Below are positions 30,650 to 41,197 of a stretch of DNA of 64,000 nucleotides, in pieces (within the stretch, counting starts at the first letter, position 1; the number at the start of each line of letters is the position of its first letter). The DNA is taken from positions 2,477,501 through 2,541,500 of the forward strand of contig JAWNZC010000368.1 in assembly GCA_035771165.1 (NCBI GenBank), given 5' to 3'. The stretch is from Paragorgia papillata. Lineage: Eukaryota > Cnidaria > Anthozoa > Scleralcyonacea > Coralliidae. Below the pieces are notes generated by a model. That model did no database searches. It was not told the origin of the DNA and saw only the letters and a program-made list of their open reading frames with translations. The translations under genes and the position numbers were made by a program.

Positions 30650-30852
30650 ATAGTATCTTGCCCAAGCTTGACACTGTAATAGACGCGGGTGGGGATCAAC
30701 TGCTGTACAATTCCCTGCATATCGGCCGCTACATCAGTAGGATATCCTTTCCACCCATTAAGCCATGGGAATCCATCACTGCCATATTCCGTTTCTCAGC
30801 GCTGGTTGGTGTTCCGTCCAAGCCATGGCTGATTTCCATTTGCTTTTCTTAA
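30650..30852 (-). pseudogene. Possible decayed coding fragment, unassigned
   Basis: On the minus strand one frame reads RKANGNQPWLGRNTNQR, a stop, then ETEYGSDGFPWLNGWKGYPT and DVAADMQGIVQQLIPTRVYY. The residue composition (W, G, P rich, no low complexity) looks like a real protein fold rather than chance, but I cannot name the family. One in-frame stop suggests a relic of a transposon or retrocopy. Confidence 0.3.
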
Positions 30853-31167
30853 TACGGTAATTCTGACTTGTCTTTCTTTCTTCTGTAACAACTTTCATTT
30901 CCCACCATTTGTAAAATCTGGTTTTAAAAATGTTATTTTATAAAAGAAATGGAAAACATCTTTTCCGTGTTTGCATAAATTTATCAAACTCATTAAAAAT
31001 TCATGAAGAAAATTCAAAACAAATGAATATTTAATCAATATCTGTAAATCGCGTACAGATTCGTCCTGATTTACATTAACTTTTTCCTCAATTTACTCAG
31101 CTAAAATGAGTAAAATCACTCCAACTTGAAAAATAGTTTGAAAACATGGCTATTTAGATGCGTCCAT

Positions 31168-31290
31168 TTGATAAGTACGATAAAGCATTTACATTTACAG
31201 GCGATCTGTATCTGATTTACTACGGCTCGCTTGCAGCTCGCCTTTGTAAATCACATACAGATCGCTGCTCATGCTTTGTCTATTACATAT
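31168..31290. repeat. Imperfect hairpin repeat
   Basis: GGCGATCTGTATCTGATTTAC pairs with GTAAATCACATACAGATCGC, and outer blocks GATAAAGCAT / ATGCTTTGTC also pair. Probably a small MITE relic. No coding content. Confidence 0.6.
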
Positions 31291-31489
31291 ATAGAGTTAT
31301 AGAAACACTCGTAAAAGTTTAGGAGAACTCAAATTAGCAGGGAAACATTCCGGCACTATGGGTTCGTGTTCCCACTTCAATCTCTCGTTCTCCCAAACTT
31401 CCATTCGTGTTTTTATAACTGTATGTAAACACAGAAAATGTTTTCTATTTCTTAAATTTAATATAAAGTTATTTTTTCTGCTTGTATAG

Positions 31490-33571
31490 AGCTGTCGAAT
31501 GTAAGAATACTCGGGGCTGCAGCTGAAGATGCCGAAAAATTTGGCACAAAGCGAAACAATCGTATATCAGTATTCTTGATTGGTCAAGACCGCGTAGGGA
31601 AGACATCACTAAAGAACAACCTTCTGGGTGAAACATTTCAAGAGAAAATGTCAAGTACTATCGGGTTTGAAGTCAGTGTTGCTGAAGTTAATGAGGACAA
31701 CAAGTCAAACGATTGGACGTATTCCAGGGATCAGGAACTTTGGTCTTCCAAGGAACTTTTGGATCGTGCCGTTGGTGAAACTGTAGCCTTGGAATTGCAG
31801 AAGTCCAACCAACGTGAACACGAAGCTGTTTACGAAAGCAGAGATAAGACTCGACTTGAGACTGGTTTTGTTCAGAATCAAGAAGAAAAAGCAAGATACG
31901 TGCCAGATGAAGGCTTAGATGAGATTCCAGCAAAAACAAAGAACACGCGTGCAGTGGATCCCGAGTTGATGGGAGCTATTAAGAATGCAATGGCGAAGGT
32001 CAACTCACTAACCGATGAAATAGACACCATTAGATTTATGATGCACGATGTAGCAGGCCAAGCTCTATTTTATGATGTGCATTCAATTGTTCTAAGAGAG
32101 GAGTCGTTGTTTATTTTAGTCGTCGGTCTTGACAAAGCCCTTGACGCTGAAGCTGAACCACAATTCGTTAACGAGGAAACAGGCGAAAAAGTATCACTTG
32201 CAAACTATCTCGTTGAAACCAATCTAGACTATGCAAACAAATGGATGACAACTCTTTCCATGCTAAGCCAACGCGATGGTCCTGCAAAAGCTGGTGATGA
32301 ACATCCCGCCGTCATCCTCGTCCTTACAAAACCTGATAAGATTGAGGGAAGTGACAAAGAAAGAGGATACATGATTAAAGAAGCAAAAGAACGTATTCTA
32401 AATAGCTTCGTCGAACTCGGATGTCGGAAGTACATCCGACGCATATTTGTTATCAATAACAAATCCCAAACCTCCAATATTCAAGATCTCCGAAAATGTA
32501 TCTTTGATATCGCCAAGAAAAAACTTGAGAATCAAAAAAAAATCCCCATCAACTGGCTCAGGTTTGAACACGGTCTCGCTCGTGCAGCGGAGGACACGCC
32601 TCTTATCAAGTTACAAGATGCAAAAGAAATAGGAGAAGAAGCTGAGGTTACTGCAAAAGTTGCTGAAGCCATTGAATTTCTCCATCAGCAGAATATCCTT
32701 ATTCATTTTTCGGAAGATCCAGATGCTGGTGAGTTGGTTGTCCTCGATACACGATGGCTTGTGAAGCTCTTCACGAAAGTCATTACAATACCTCCAAGCG
32801 ATGAGCAAGACAATAATCTTGCTAAATTGTGGAGAAAGCTGCAAACTACTGGTGTTTTGTGCTCTACTTTACTCGAAGGTGTACTCGAAGAGCATGGTGG
32901 AAACAGCAAAGCCCTGACAAGTATAATGGAGAGGGTGAGTTTGATATGTCCTTCGTCGGATAACACTTGGTTAGTCCCCTCTATGGTACAGCGCAAGATG
33001 GAAAGCAAAGATATTGCTGAGAAGTTGAAAAAAGCTGAGCGTCCTTTCCTCTATATCGATTTCAAAAGTGGCTACATTCCTCTTGGTTTTTTCACGCGGT
33101 TTTTGGTGGAATTTCTTCACTGGTGTCAAGAGGTATCTGGCGCCAACCCTGATCTTTTTTGCAATTTCAGTCGTTTACCTATTGAATCAAGCGGCATTCG
33201 ATATTATATCATCCTGGTTCCATATATCTCAAGAATCGAGATTGCTTTAACAAGCACAAGCGAAAAAATTTTTTCGGAAACGGTGCTGGCAAAGATTGCT
33301 TATGACGTGAAATCTTTTCTCCTTAACGTGATGAAGAAACTTCAACGCGCGACTCCTATGTACAAAGGCATGGAATATCGCTTGGTTGTAAGCTGTGACA
33401 AGCGCTGTAATGAAACAAAAGAATGTTTCCAGCACCAGAAGAAAGATTGCCGTAGTGGGAATTGCATTTGCCCCGTGTCTCTTGACGATTTAGAAATTAG
33501 AAAAGCCACCTGTCCAACTGCCGGCTGGGTTGATGACAAACTGTATGACTGTTGTTGGTTGGATAGAAGAG
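31490..33571 (+). CDS. Gene 1 exon 5: Roc GTPase, COR domain and cysteine-rich tail
   Basis: This 694-codon exon is the core of a ROCO protein. The Roc domain shows the P-loop FLIGQDRVGKTSL (about residue 34), the G3 motif HDVAGQALFYD (about 187) and a G4-like LVLTKPDKI (about 280). About 150 residues separate P-loop and G3, so roughly 100 charged residues are inserted in the switch region compared with typical Roc. The COR part starts IPINWLRFEHGLARA and has FLHQQNILIHF and LVVLDTRWLVKLFTKVI. COR-B follows (LICPSSDNTWLVPSM ... YIPLGFFTRFLVEFLHW). The tail has CDKRCNETKEC, CRSGNCICP and CC clusters that could bind zinc. Roc-COR modules dimerise and switch with GTP. Acceptor CTTGTATAG, donor G|GTAAGC, phase 1 both ends. 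Confidence 0.93.
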
Positions 33572-34017
33572 GTAAGCAAAGTTTCTTCGGTTTGTACTTC
33601 TTTCAATTTAGAGCATGCATTTAAATTAATGTTTATCAATAAAAATTAAGCCCCATTCACTCTTGTGAAACAAGAAGGCACCCTAGAGATTGCACACCTC
33701 CGGGTTATTAGAGATGTTTAACCAGGCTAGCTCACGAGACCTATATACAGATGTATGAATGAATAAAATGTTTGGTTGCACTCGTACCAAAATTATGCAA
33801 AAATGTTTGCGTAAAGTAAGAATAATGAGCGCAATTAGACATTTCTTCTGCACGGAGAATCTTGTGGTCAGATTTTAATTAAATTCTCATCAAATTTCCA
33901 CTCGAAAAAAGCGAAAAAAGAACTCGATCAATATCCTTCTGTCCGGGAGGCGAGGTCCTACAAGCGAAAAACGAACTCGATCAATATCCTTCTGTCTGGA
34001 CCTCACGCTCGGTCAAT

Positions 34018-34062
<45 letters not shown>

Positions 34063-34368
34063 CATATACCTCGCAGGTGAATGCAAACACGCAATCTGAT
34101 TGGTTCCTCAAGCGCGGGATATCCTGCACTATTCACCTGCGGGCAAAACAAAATGGCGGCCAGTTTCGCTTTGTGTTTACCGAAGCAGGAGATTTTGTTG
34201 ATAAACAAGGCTGATGTAGTAGAATAACGAGAAAAGTCAACAAAATTAGGTAGAAGAGTGTTTCTTTACAATTTTCTAGCAATTAATATATTTAAAAGTT
34301 GTAAAAACTGTTTTGTCGACGAGGTATATGCTAAAATAATTATTCACCCCCGTGTCGGTGAATAATTG

Positions 34369-34402
<34 letters not shown>

Positions 34403-37097
34403 CAATCTACAGACACGTGTTTCGCTCATCAGTGTAGCTTGGAACAATCTAGATGTGTTTCACCAATTAATTTACACACATGCGATCGTCGGTGACAACC
34501 GCATGTGGGTCAGCATCGGTGTAGTACATCCAGATAGCGTGAAGTGCGCATGGACCCAGAGTGCTCAAACTTCCACAAGGGTAGTGAGCATTGTATATAT
34601 ATGTATATATATATATATATATATATCCAAAGTTACTATAAACTTCAAGTAAACGACAATATTTTTTTTTAATGTAAACATGTTTCGGCAAACTTAAGCC
34701 ATCTTCAGTGCAAGATATGAAAGAATAATTATTTTTATACGCGGTATATATAGGATATGCTAATTTAAATAACAAGGATATGACGAATCTAATATAATTA
34801 TATTACAGTGGGTTGAATAGCCTTAACAGGATATTATAGTGGTAATTAATTACTGACAGAAAATAGGATTAGAGAAAGGAAGGTATTAGGAGTGTGACTA
34901 GTTATAAACTAAAAATTGTGTTAACAAAATAGTAGATAACCCCCCCCCCTCCCCCATTTCGCGTATCAAAAGGATGCCGCCTCATTAAATTACTATTACT
35001 ACCGTTAATATTACTACCTTGCGTCTAGGTAGTATAGGTATCGCAGATATAGAGTGCCTGCTACTGTGACGACACATTTCCAGAGAGGTAAAGCGACTTT
35101 GCCGCTTATGCAGTGATGGCAAAAATTTTGAGATGAAGTGTTTGGAAATGAGAATTTTTTTGTCCAGCGTAGCTATCCTACCCATCTGTTAGATACCGCT
35201 ATTCAACAGGTGGGCAATTTGTCTGCACATGCGCGAAATCAAGAATGCGTGGATTTCGCGTGGCCTCGTGAAACGCTCGGGACACATTCCCGTCCGCGAT
35301 ATATTTGAAAAGGAAATAAACAAAATCTTATATATTCAATTTCGAATTAATCTACCTGGCGCATTTTTTACCGAATGAATTCAGTTCAATTGCCAACCAA
35401 AGATTTGAAAGTAATGGGAACGTCTAGTTTTTTAGATATTTTTGAATTTCTGCTATATTTGCCATTCGATTTTTGCCACAGTTAACGGCTGAAAATGACG
35501 TTCCCCCAGAACTACACAATAAGCATGATGTGTGATAAAATCACATAGTTGGAAAAAGATATGTAGAAATAATAGTCAAAGCGTAATCAAAGGTTGCTGT
35601 TGACAAAACAAGTGTGGTTTTTTGCTCAGTCTTCAAACCCAGTATATTCTGCTTGGGCAGACCATAGGGCATCGTGAGCGATTTTTGAACGTGTTACGCA
35701 TTTTTCACAAAGATAATTTTGATTCAGGAAAACTGATGAATAAAAATAAACTGCCTTAAAGCTATTTTGAAAGTAATGCGAACGCCTAGATTTTTTTGCT
35801 ACCTTTCGTCAAAGAAGGGGATAATTGCTGGTTTTTTTTGTTGAAAATAGAGTAATTCGATCAACTTGTGTTCGCAAGAAAAGCTTTGGAATTAATCTGT
35901 AAAGCACATTTTGAGAACATAAAAGTATGAACTAAACATCTGAACTTGGCTTGATGTAAAAGAAAACGTTCAATCGGTCCTGTGAGGTGGTACAGAAAGG
36001 ACTCGAGGAGTTGAAATCAATTTTCTTCAAGATCATCTTTGTAAATGCCGTACTTCCGCTGCACCGATTACGAACCTTTTCAGCTTCAACGAAAAACACC
36101 AAGTCGAACAGCAAATCTCTGGGTCGACAAGCCTAGAATGCATATTAAAAACGAAGAAAAGCTCAGACAACTCGCTATTAAAATCGTATTTTGACTTTCA
36201 CGTAAAGAAAATGTCAATAAAGGACAAATACGCCCGCGACAAGTCGTCGTCTCGGTCGCTATAGTCTTTGCTTGAAAGACTCGATGCGGTCGTTGTGTCC
36301 GAACTCGACAAGTTATTCAGCAACGAAACAAGTATAGCCTTTCTTTGCGGAGTTTTAATCGTTGGAGGAACTATTAGTGTGAAGGCTTCTCTCGATAAGG
36401 CTGCCGTTGTCTCGTTCGCTATTCTTCGATGAAAAAGATTGACTCCAATCAATGCGGTCCTCGTTGTGTATCCGAGTTATTCAGCGATAGAACAAATGGC
36501 CTTCCTTTGCGGAGTTTGATGAAACTGTTAGTTATTAAAAGCTTCTCATGTTGTCGACAGCGGTGAAGCTTGGTATATTAGCGAGATCAACCGTATAGCT
36601 TGGCTGCCGAAGAGGATCAGAATTTGCGATTTCTGATTGGTTGAGCCCCGGGCGGACCTATGCGAAGACAGTACTGTTTGGGTACAAGGTTGGGCGGAGT
36701 ATCCAAGATGGCGGATATAGTTGTTGAGTGTCATACTCGTTCAAGACTCGTGTCGTTTGAATATTCAACGATATTTGACGGTAGAATTCAGTGCTATCAC
36801 GAATTGTCATGCTAACAACCAAACACAATCGTGAGAGAGTGAAAAATGCGTAATAATACAATCATTCTGTTATCATTCAAAGAATAAAACATACAGTATG
36901 CTTGCTTAAATTAGACATACATAGAATCTAACTTGTACAGTATATAGCCTTTCAATGCCTGCCGAGACGGCGAAACCATTGTGATACTTGGGGGAAGAAG
37001 TTGTTCCGGGTTTGGGTCCGTCTGTTACTAAACAAGTATTTTTTAGATATTGTAACTATTGTGTTCAAAGTTACAAACGTCTATTTTGTTTTCAAAG
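33572..37097. other. Intron 5 of gene 1
   Basis: No coding exon is supported. 33775-33900 is a tail-less copy of the ATGAGCGCAAT repeat family. Three AT microsatellites lie at 34018-34060, 34371-34399 and 34593-34626. 34920-34955 has a C-rich run. 36240-36500 contains two diverged copies of a segment (ATTCAGCAACGAAACAAGTA / ATTCAGCGATAGAACAAATG). The rest is unremarkable. Confidence 0.5.
34061..34332. mobile_element. 272-bp MITE between AT microsatellites
   Basis: The ends AGCATATACCTCG and CGAGGTATATGCT are exact inverted repeats. TA borders both sides, fitting insertion at a TA within an AT-repeat. The inside has no ORF. Superfamily uncertain, Tc1/mariner-like insertion preference possible. 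Confidence 0.65.
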
Positions 37098-37330
37098 GAT
37101 CGTCAGCGGTTGCCGAAGCAAGGTCTGAAGATCCAGTTGTAAAGATTTTGCATGTTCCAGGTAACTACAAACTAATATTATATCTACAGCAAAGTGAAAA
37201 GGTAGTGAACTGCCGAGATTTCGAAATACTAACGTTTCTGGGCTATTCAAAACTGATACTGCCTACGCAGCACGTTTTTACACACTCGAATATTATATGT
37301 ATACATGCATTGTGGGAAATTAAAAAATAT
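37003..37330 (+). repeat. Tandemly duplicated intron-exon-intron segment, first copy
   Basis: Starting TTTGGGTCCGTCTGTTACTA, the block includes exon 6a and its downstream intron (AACTAATATTATATCTA...AGCAAAGTGAAAAGGTAGT...). The second copy begins at 38597 with the same text. The flanking introns are duplicated along with the exon. Confidence 0.9.
37098..37160 (+). CDS. Gene 1 exon 6a: short linker exon
   Basis: A 21-codon exon, GSSAVAEARSEDPVVKILHV-PG, between TTTTCAAAG and CCAG|GTAACT, phase 1 both sides. Its paralogue is exon 6b, 1.6 kb downstream. Splice sites are intact in both copies and both frames are open, so either or both may be used. The protein stretch is a short flexible linker between the COR tail and the protease-like domain. 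Confidence 0.72.
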
Positions 37331-37522
37331 TTGCATAAAATAAAGATAATGAGCGCAATCAAGCATTTCTTCTACTTGGAGAATCTTGCGGTAAAATGTT
37401 TTATAAAATCTCATCCAAATTTTGACTAAATTCAACCAAAATTTAATGGATTGGTAGTTGGTCTACGGCCAACGCTTCTGCAAACTTTCATGGAAATCGG
37501 TGCAGTACTTGGCGACAGACAA

Positions 37523-37591
<69 letters not shown>

Positions 37592-37645
37592 TAAACAGAC
37601 AGAAAAGGGTAAAAACATAACCTCCTGACGGAGGTAATTATACAG
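37310..37645 (+). repeat. ATGAGCGCAAT repeat family member with (CAGA)n tail
   Basis: It contains ATAATGAGCGCAATCAAGCA, CTTTCATGGAAATCGGTGCA and CAGTACTTGGCGACAGACAA, then about 16 CAGA units (37526-37588) and a hairpin end CCTCCTGACGGAGG. Related copies lie at 33775, 43545 and (minus strand) 52440-52690. The composition suggests a SINE- or MITE-like family with a tetranucleotide tail. Confidence 0.75.
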
Positions 37646-38596
37646 CAATGTACCATTGAGCCCATGAGATTATTTTGCAGAATTTGTATAAGTCAAAATG
37701 CACACACGCAGATAGTAGTGTCTGATCAGAATGCTGATCACAATGGCTCCTGTGAGAATCAAGGAACCCACACCAATATATACCTAAGGATAGAAGAAAA
37801 CAACCGTGAAATCTCCTACCAAAAAAACACAATTTGTTGTCAGTTGTAGAAATTGATATCTTACCTCGACAAGATAAACTCTCCTCACCGAAATTGTAAG
37901 ACAGTTCACCGCATGTCTAGCACGGCTTGACTCGTGGCATTGCCAGTTCAGAAAATCCATCGCCGTCGTGGTGTTGACAAACTTCAAATGTACATGCAAT
38001 TTATCAGAGCAAACCTTCTAGCGTGTGATGTAAGTTGTAGGAAGAAACTTTCTACGTCACAAAACGTCATAAATTGGTCAACAAATAAATAAATAAATAA
38101 AGTCTCGAAATCGAGATTTCGTGGACTATACATAACTTGGCAAAGAGGTTTGGAGATGAGACACAGGAAACCCATGTCAACATTAGTGTGCTGCCTCGCT
38201 GACGCTCGGTGGTAAAAAGAATTTTAATTCGGCGGTCATTTTTGAATAAGGCCTATAGTCATTCAAAATATGGTCTAGAAACTCCGCTAAAGTCTTAGTT
38301 ACATCTTTTTGTTTGTCTTTATGCAGATTTATGCATGGTGCAAGGCCACTGAACCCATTGTGTTTTAGTATAATAAAATAATTATCCAATAGTAACGTTT
38401 CAGTTCAATTACTCAACCGTGCTATTTAGATATTAATAAACCTAAACAAAGGATGTGCACGGTGTAAGGCATGGTTCAACATAAACCGCAGCTTATTTGT
38501 CAAACACTTTGAAATTTGCTGAGTTTCGATCCAGATCCGTATCTCGTCTACCCCAGGTAGCCTGAGTAATAATTTGTACGGGGTTTTGGATCCTGG

Positions 38597-38945
38597 TTTG
38601 GGTCCGTCTGTTACTAAAAAGTTTTTTTTTAACATTCTAGCTGGTAGCTCGAGTAATTTGTTCAAAGTTACATGCAAACGTCTATTTTGTTTTCAAAGGA
38701 TCGTCAGCTGTCGGCGAAGCAAGGTCTGAAAATCCTAAAGATTCAGTTCCAAAGACTTCACGTGTTCCAGGTAAGTACAAACTAATATTATATCTAGAGC
38801 AAAGTGAAAAGGTAGTAAACTGCCGAGATTTTAGTAACGAAATACTAACGTTTCTAGGCTATATATCCAAAAGATCAAAACTGACACTGCCTACGCAGCA
38901 TTTTTTTTACTACATTCGAATATTACATGTATACATGTACTGTGA
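38597..38945 (+). repeat. Tandemly duplicated intron-exon-intron segment, second copy
   Basis: Same order as 37003-37330, with an insertion of about 25 bp upstream of the exon (ACATTCTAGCTGGTAGCTCG) and nine extra coding bases. Identity by eye is about 85-90 % in introns. Confidence 0.9.
38699..38770 (+). CDS. Gene 1 exon 6b: duplicated linker exon
   Basis: A 24-codon exon, GSSAVGEARSENPKDSVPKT-SRVPG, with acceptor TTTTCAAAG and a strong donor CCAG|GTAAGT, phase 1 both sides. It is three codons longer than 6a but alignable throughout. It is either a second linker exon or a mutually exclusive alternative. Confidence 0.72.
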
Positions 38946-39231
38946 GAAATTAATCTTTAAAATTTGGTAAGAGATCCAATAGTAGTAAGAATCATCTCGT
39001 ATACATCAAGGAACCTATACTAGGTAACTCTATTTGCTACTTTTGCTAATAGGATTATCCAATGAGCAAACGAATGTCTTGCCCGACTGAGGAATCTTGT
39101 ATTTATGCTCGTAATAAAATGCAAAGCTCTCTAGCACGTAAACGACAGCTAAAGCGTCAAGGCGAGTTTACAGTCCCGGACTACGCGGGGCAAAATCTCG
39201 CAGTCTTATTTTAGTCAAATCAGACGTTTCT

Positions 39232-39660
39232 CTATGTTGGGAATGGTACGCAGGCGTTGCTATAGACTTCTACAATCAAGGCCAAATGTTGTGGGACAAT
39301 TGCTTTTAATTTCTTCAAAACGTTGGTGTCCACCATTTCTTCCTTTCCGATGTCGAAAATAACTGAAATTTGACAAAAATATAGAGTTTCGGACTCGACG
39401 CATTTTGTCGAAATTTTTATAATATATTCTTTCAACATTGAAAAGGAGGGAGGGAGAGCAGCGATAAGGAAAGATGGTATATAGAATAAAAGATAAGCCA
39501 GAAAGAAGTTGCAAAAACACGGTGGTGCCCTGTCCACTTTTAGCTGTGATTGTAGCTTTTTGTCATGAAGGAAATCCTTTATCCTTAAGTTAAAGTTCAA
39601 TTTTTCAATACTGTGAACGGACGGAGAAACGAACAAGAATCGTAATTTATGGCGCCAAAA
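39232..39660. other. Intron between exons 6b and 7, open minus-strand frame, no support
   Basis: A 134-codon minus-strand frame is open here but starts at a non-ATG codon or weak context, has no motif and is rich in common codons only. I do not call it a gene. The flanks hold a 20-G homopolymer at 39791. Confidence 0.35.
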
Positions 39661-39790
39661 GTTGGTTTAATACGTGCAAAGAATGATGGTTAAATGTACA
39701 ATTTTCTAACTTTTTCGTTATTGTGTTGGGAATATAATCAAACTACAAAATTTTACTGAACCGAGATATTAAGGGCAGACAGAACATAAA

Positions 39791-39810
39791 GGGGGGGGGG
39801 GGGGGGGGGG
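39791..39810. repeat. Poly-G tract (20 G)
   Basis: Uninterrupted G run 80 bp upstream of the exon 7 acceptor region. It may form a G-quadruplex, and its length is likely polymorphic or an assembly uncertainty. Confidence 0.95.
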
Positions 39811-39893
39811 TTACATCTTATAATGGCGTACACGAAACGACACTTTACTGATTAAAAAATGAAAAACTCAAATAATTTCTTGTTTTATCCTAG

Positions 39894-40511
39894 CTTGTTC
39901 AGGGCATATTGATGCTTTTGGACAGCTTCTCACTAGTCCAATGCCAGCTTACGAAAACAATCCGAGTGTTTCCCCAGTGCTGTCTGGTGAGGAGGTACTA
40001 GGAACAGGCTTTGTTCTACAATTTCAAAATAAGTGCTACGTGATTTCTCCATCGATACCAGGTAAACGGTGCTATGCTCTTATCCCGGTCCAGTATGAAT
40101 TTCAACGCGTTGATTTAACACCCGGTACCGAGAATAACAACCTTGTGGCCACTTCACTGAAAGAAGACTCGAGTATGTTGAAGCTCTCACTCGCCTCCAA
40201 AGACAGCCTTGACAACGGCAAAAAAATCTATATGGTGTCACGCTTGGCCCCTTGTCGCCACTGCAACAAATTCCAGAGAAAATATCTCTCCAAGTCTTGC
40301 CAAGTGGAATCTTCAGTCAGAGGCTCTTATAACTATAAGAAGAAAGGAGGGCCGTTTAAAGACTTCCCGCTTGGTGCTCCTGTTGTGAATCGAAAAAATG
40401 AAGTGGTGGGAATTATCAAGTCGTATGAAAAGGATGGTCGCTATTTTGAAGTTGCAGCTATTGACATGTTGGAGCTCGAACAACGTGGGGTCACTTTACT
40501 GAAAGACCAAG
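39894..40511 (+). CDS. Gene 1 exon 7: trypsin-like domain lacking catalytic residues
   Basis: A 206-codon exon, TATCCTAG acceptor and G|GTGAGA donor, phase 1 both sides. Residues 45-60 read EVLGTGFVLQFQNKCYVISP, the first barrel strands of a trypsin-like (Trypsin_2/HtrA-type) fold. Where an active enzyme has a His (T-A-A-H-V-V), this reads YVISPSIPGKRC, with no His. EDSSMLKLSLASKDSLDNG matches the strand usually written D-x-A-L-L-K-I. Near the end FPLGAPVVNRKNEVVGIIKS occupies the place of G-N-S-G-G-P-L-x-N-x-x-G-E-V-V-G-I but has no nucleophilic Ser. So the fold is kept and the enzyme chemistry is probably lost. It may bind a peptide or partner. A CRHCNKF pair of cysteines lies mid-domain. 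Confidence 0.78.
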
Positions 40512-41143
40512 GTGAGAAACAGAAAGAAAACTGATCTACCAGGATATTTTTGTTGCTAGGTGTTGTGACCTGTGAAGAACATATGCTATAGACATACATT
40601 TCAAGAGAATGATTAAACCCGTAACTTTTTTATTCAGGTGAGACGCTCTAACTATTTGGGTTAGTCGGACTCAGAAGTGGTTACGGGTTTGATTTATTTT
40701 GTTGCTTAAAAAATTTTAGAGTATCATAGATTGCATAACTTCTTCAAACATATAAGATTTTTGGTTTCATTTTAAAGGGACCGTCAGTTTTCAGCAAAGC
40801 AAAACACTTAGACAATGTCTGAGTATTGTAGAACAATGGCTGAATGTTGTAGAACAATGGCTGAGTATTGTAGAACAATGGCTGAGTGTTGTAGAACAAT
40901 GACTGAGTGTTGTAGAACAATGACTGAGTGTTGTATATACAATGACCGAGTGTTGTAGAACAATAGTTGAGTATTGTAGAACAATGTTTGTCCATTGTTC
41001 TTAGGCAAAATAGCACAATAGACAGTCCAAGTTTATGAAATAAAAGATTATTCTTCATATTTTTGTATTTTTCACTATTGCATGCTATCTTATGCAAAAA
41101 AAACGCAAAATAATTGTTGATGTGTTGTGATTGTTACAGGAAG
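40512..41143. other. Intron 7 of gene 1
   Basis: Apart from the minisatellite at 40810-40995 nothing is seen. A pyrimidine-poor TTGTTACAGGAAG at the end gives two possible acceptors four bases apart. Confidence 0.6.
40810..40995. repeat. 21-bp minisatellite, about eight units
   Basis: Units of CTGAGTGTTGTAGAACAATGG type repeat with few differences; one unit has TATATACAATGACC in place of the usual text. A diverged inverted relative lies at 30520-30570. The minus-strand ORFs over it are artefacts. Confidence 0.9.
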
Positions 41144-41197
41144 AACGTCTCCCTCGAGCTGATAAGATGATTGATGAACGGAAGAGAGACGATGAAG
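41144..41197 (+). CDS. Gene 1 exon 8: short charged exon
   Basis: With the acceptor at GAAG (41143) the exon reads E-RLPRADKMIDERKRDDE-G, 18 codons, phase 1 in and out, donor G|GTACAA. With the acceptor four bases earlier (CAG at 41139) the frame becomes GRTSPSS and stops, which would end the protein just after the protease-like domain. Both are plausible; the first keeps the uniform phase pattern of the gene. Downstream exons after 41197 are not identified. Confidence 0.5.

Larger units (their letters stand above)
29506..31489. other. Intron 4 of gene 1, distal part
   Basis: No host gene is seen. 29512-29562 is G-rich (TTAGGGTTGGGGCCGGGCTT then GGGTTAGGGATTGGGTTGG). 30145-30225 has repeated CATCTGGTCCTG units and long G runs. 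30500-30600 carries a diverged version of the TGTTCTACAACACTCAGCCA unit that is tandemly repeated at 40810. CTTGTATAG at 31481 is the acceptor of exon 5. Confidence 0.5.

Noticed and set aside
33572..33624. Extension of the Roc-COR ORF to a stop at 33624
   Set aside because: A strong donor G|GTAAGC at 33572 in the expected phase makes the last residues intronic read-through.
39232..39636. 134-residue minus-strand ORF in intron 6
   Set aside because: No motif, no splice or promoter support, antisense in an intron of gene 1.
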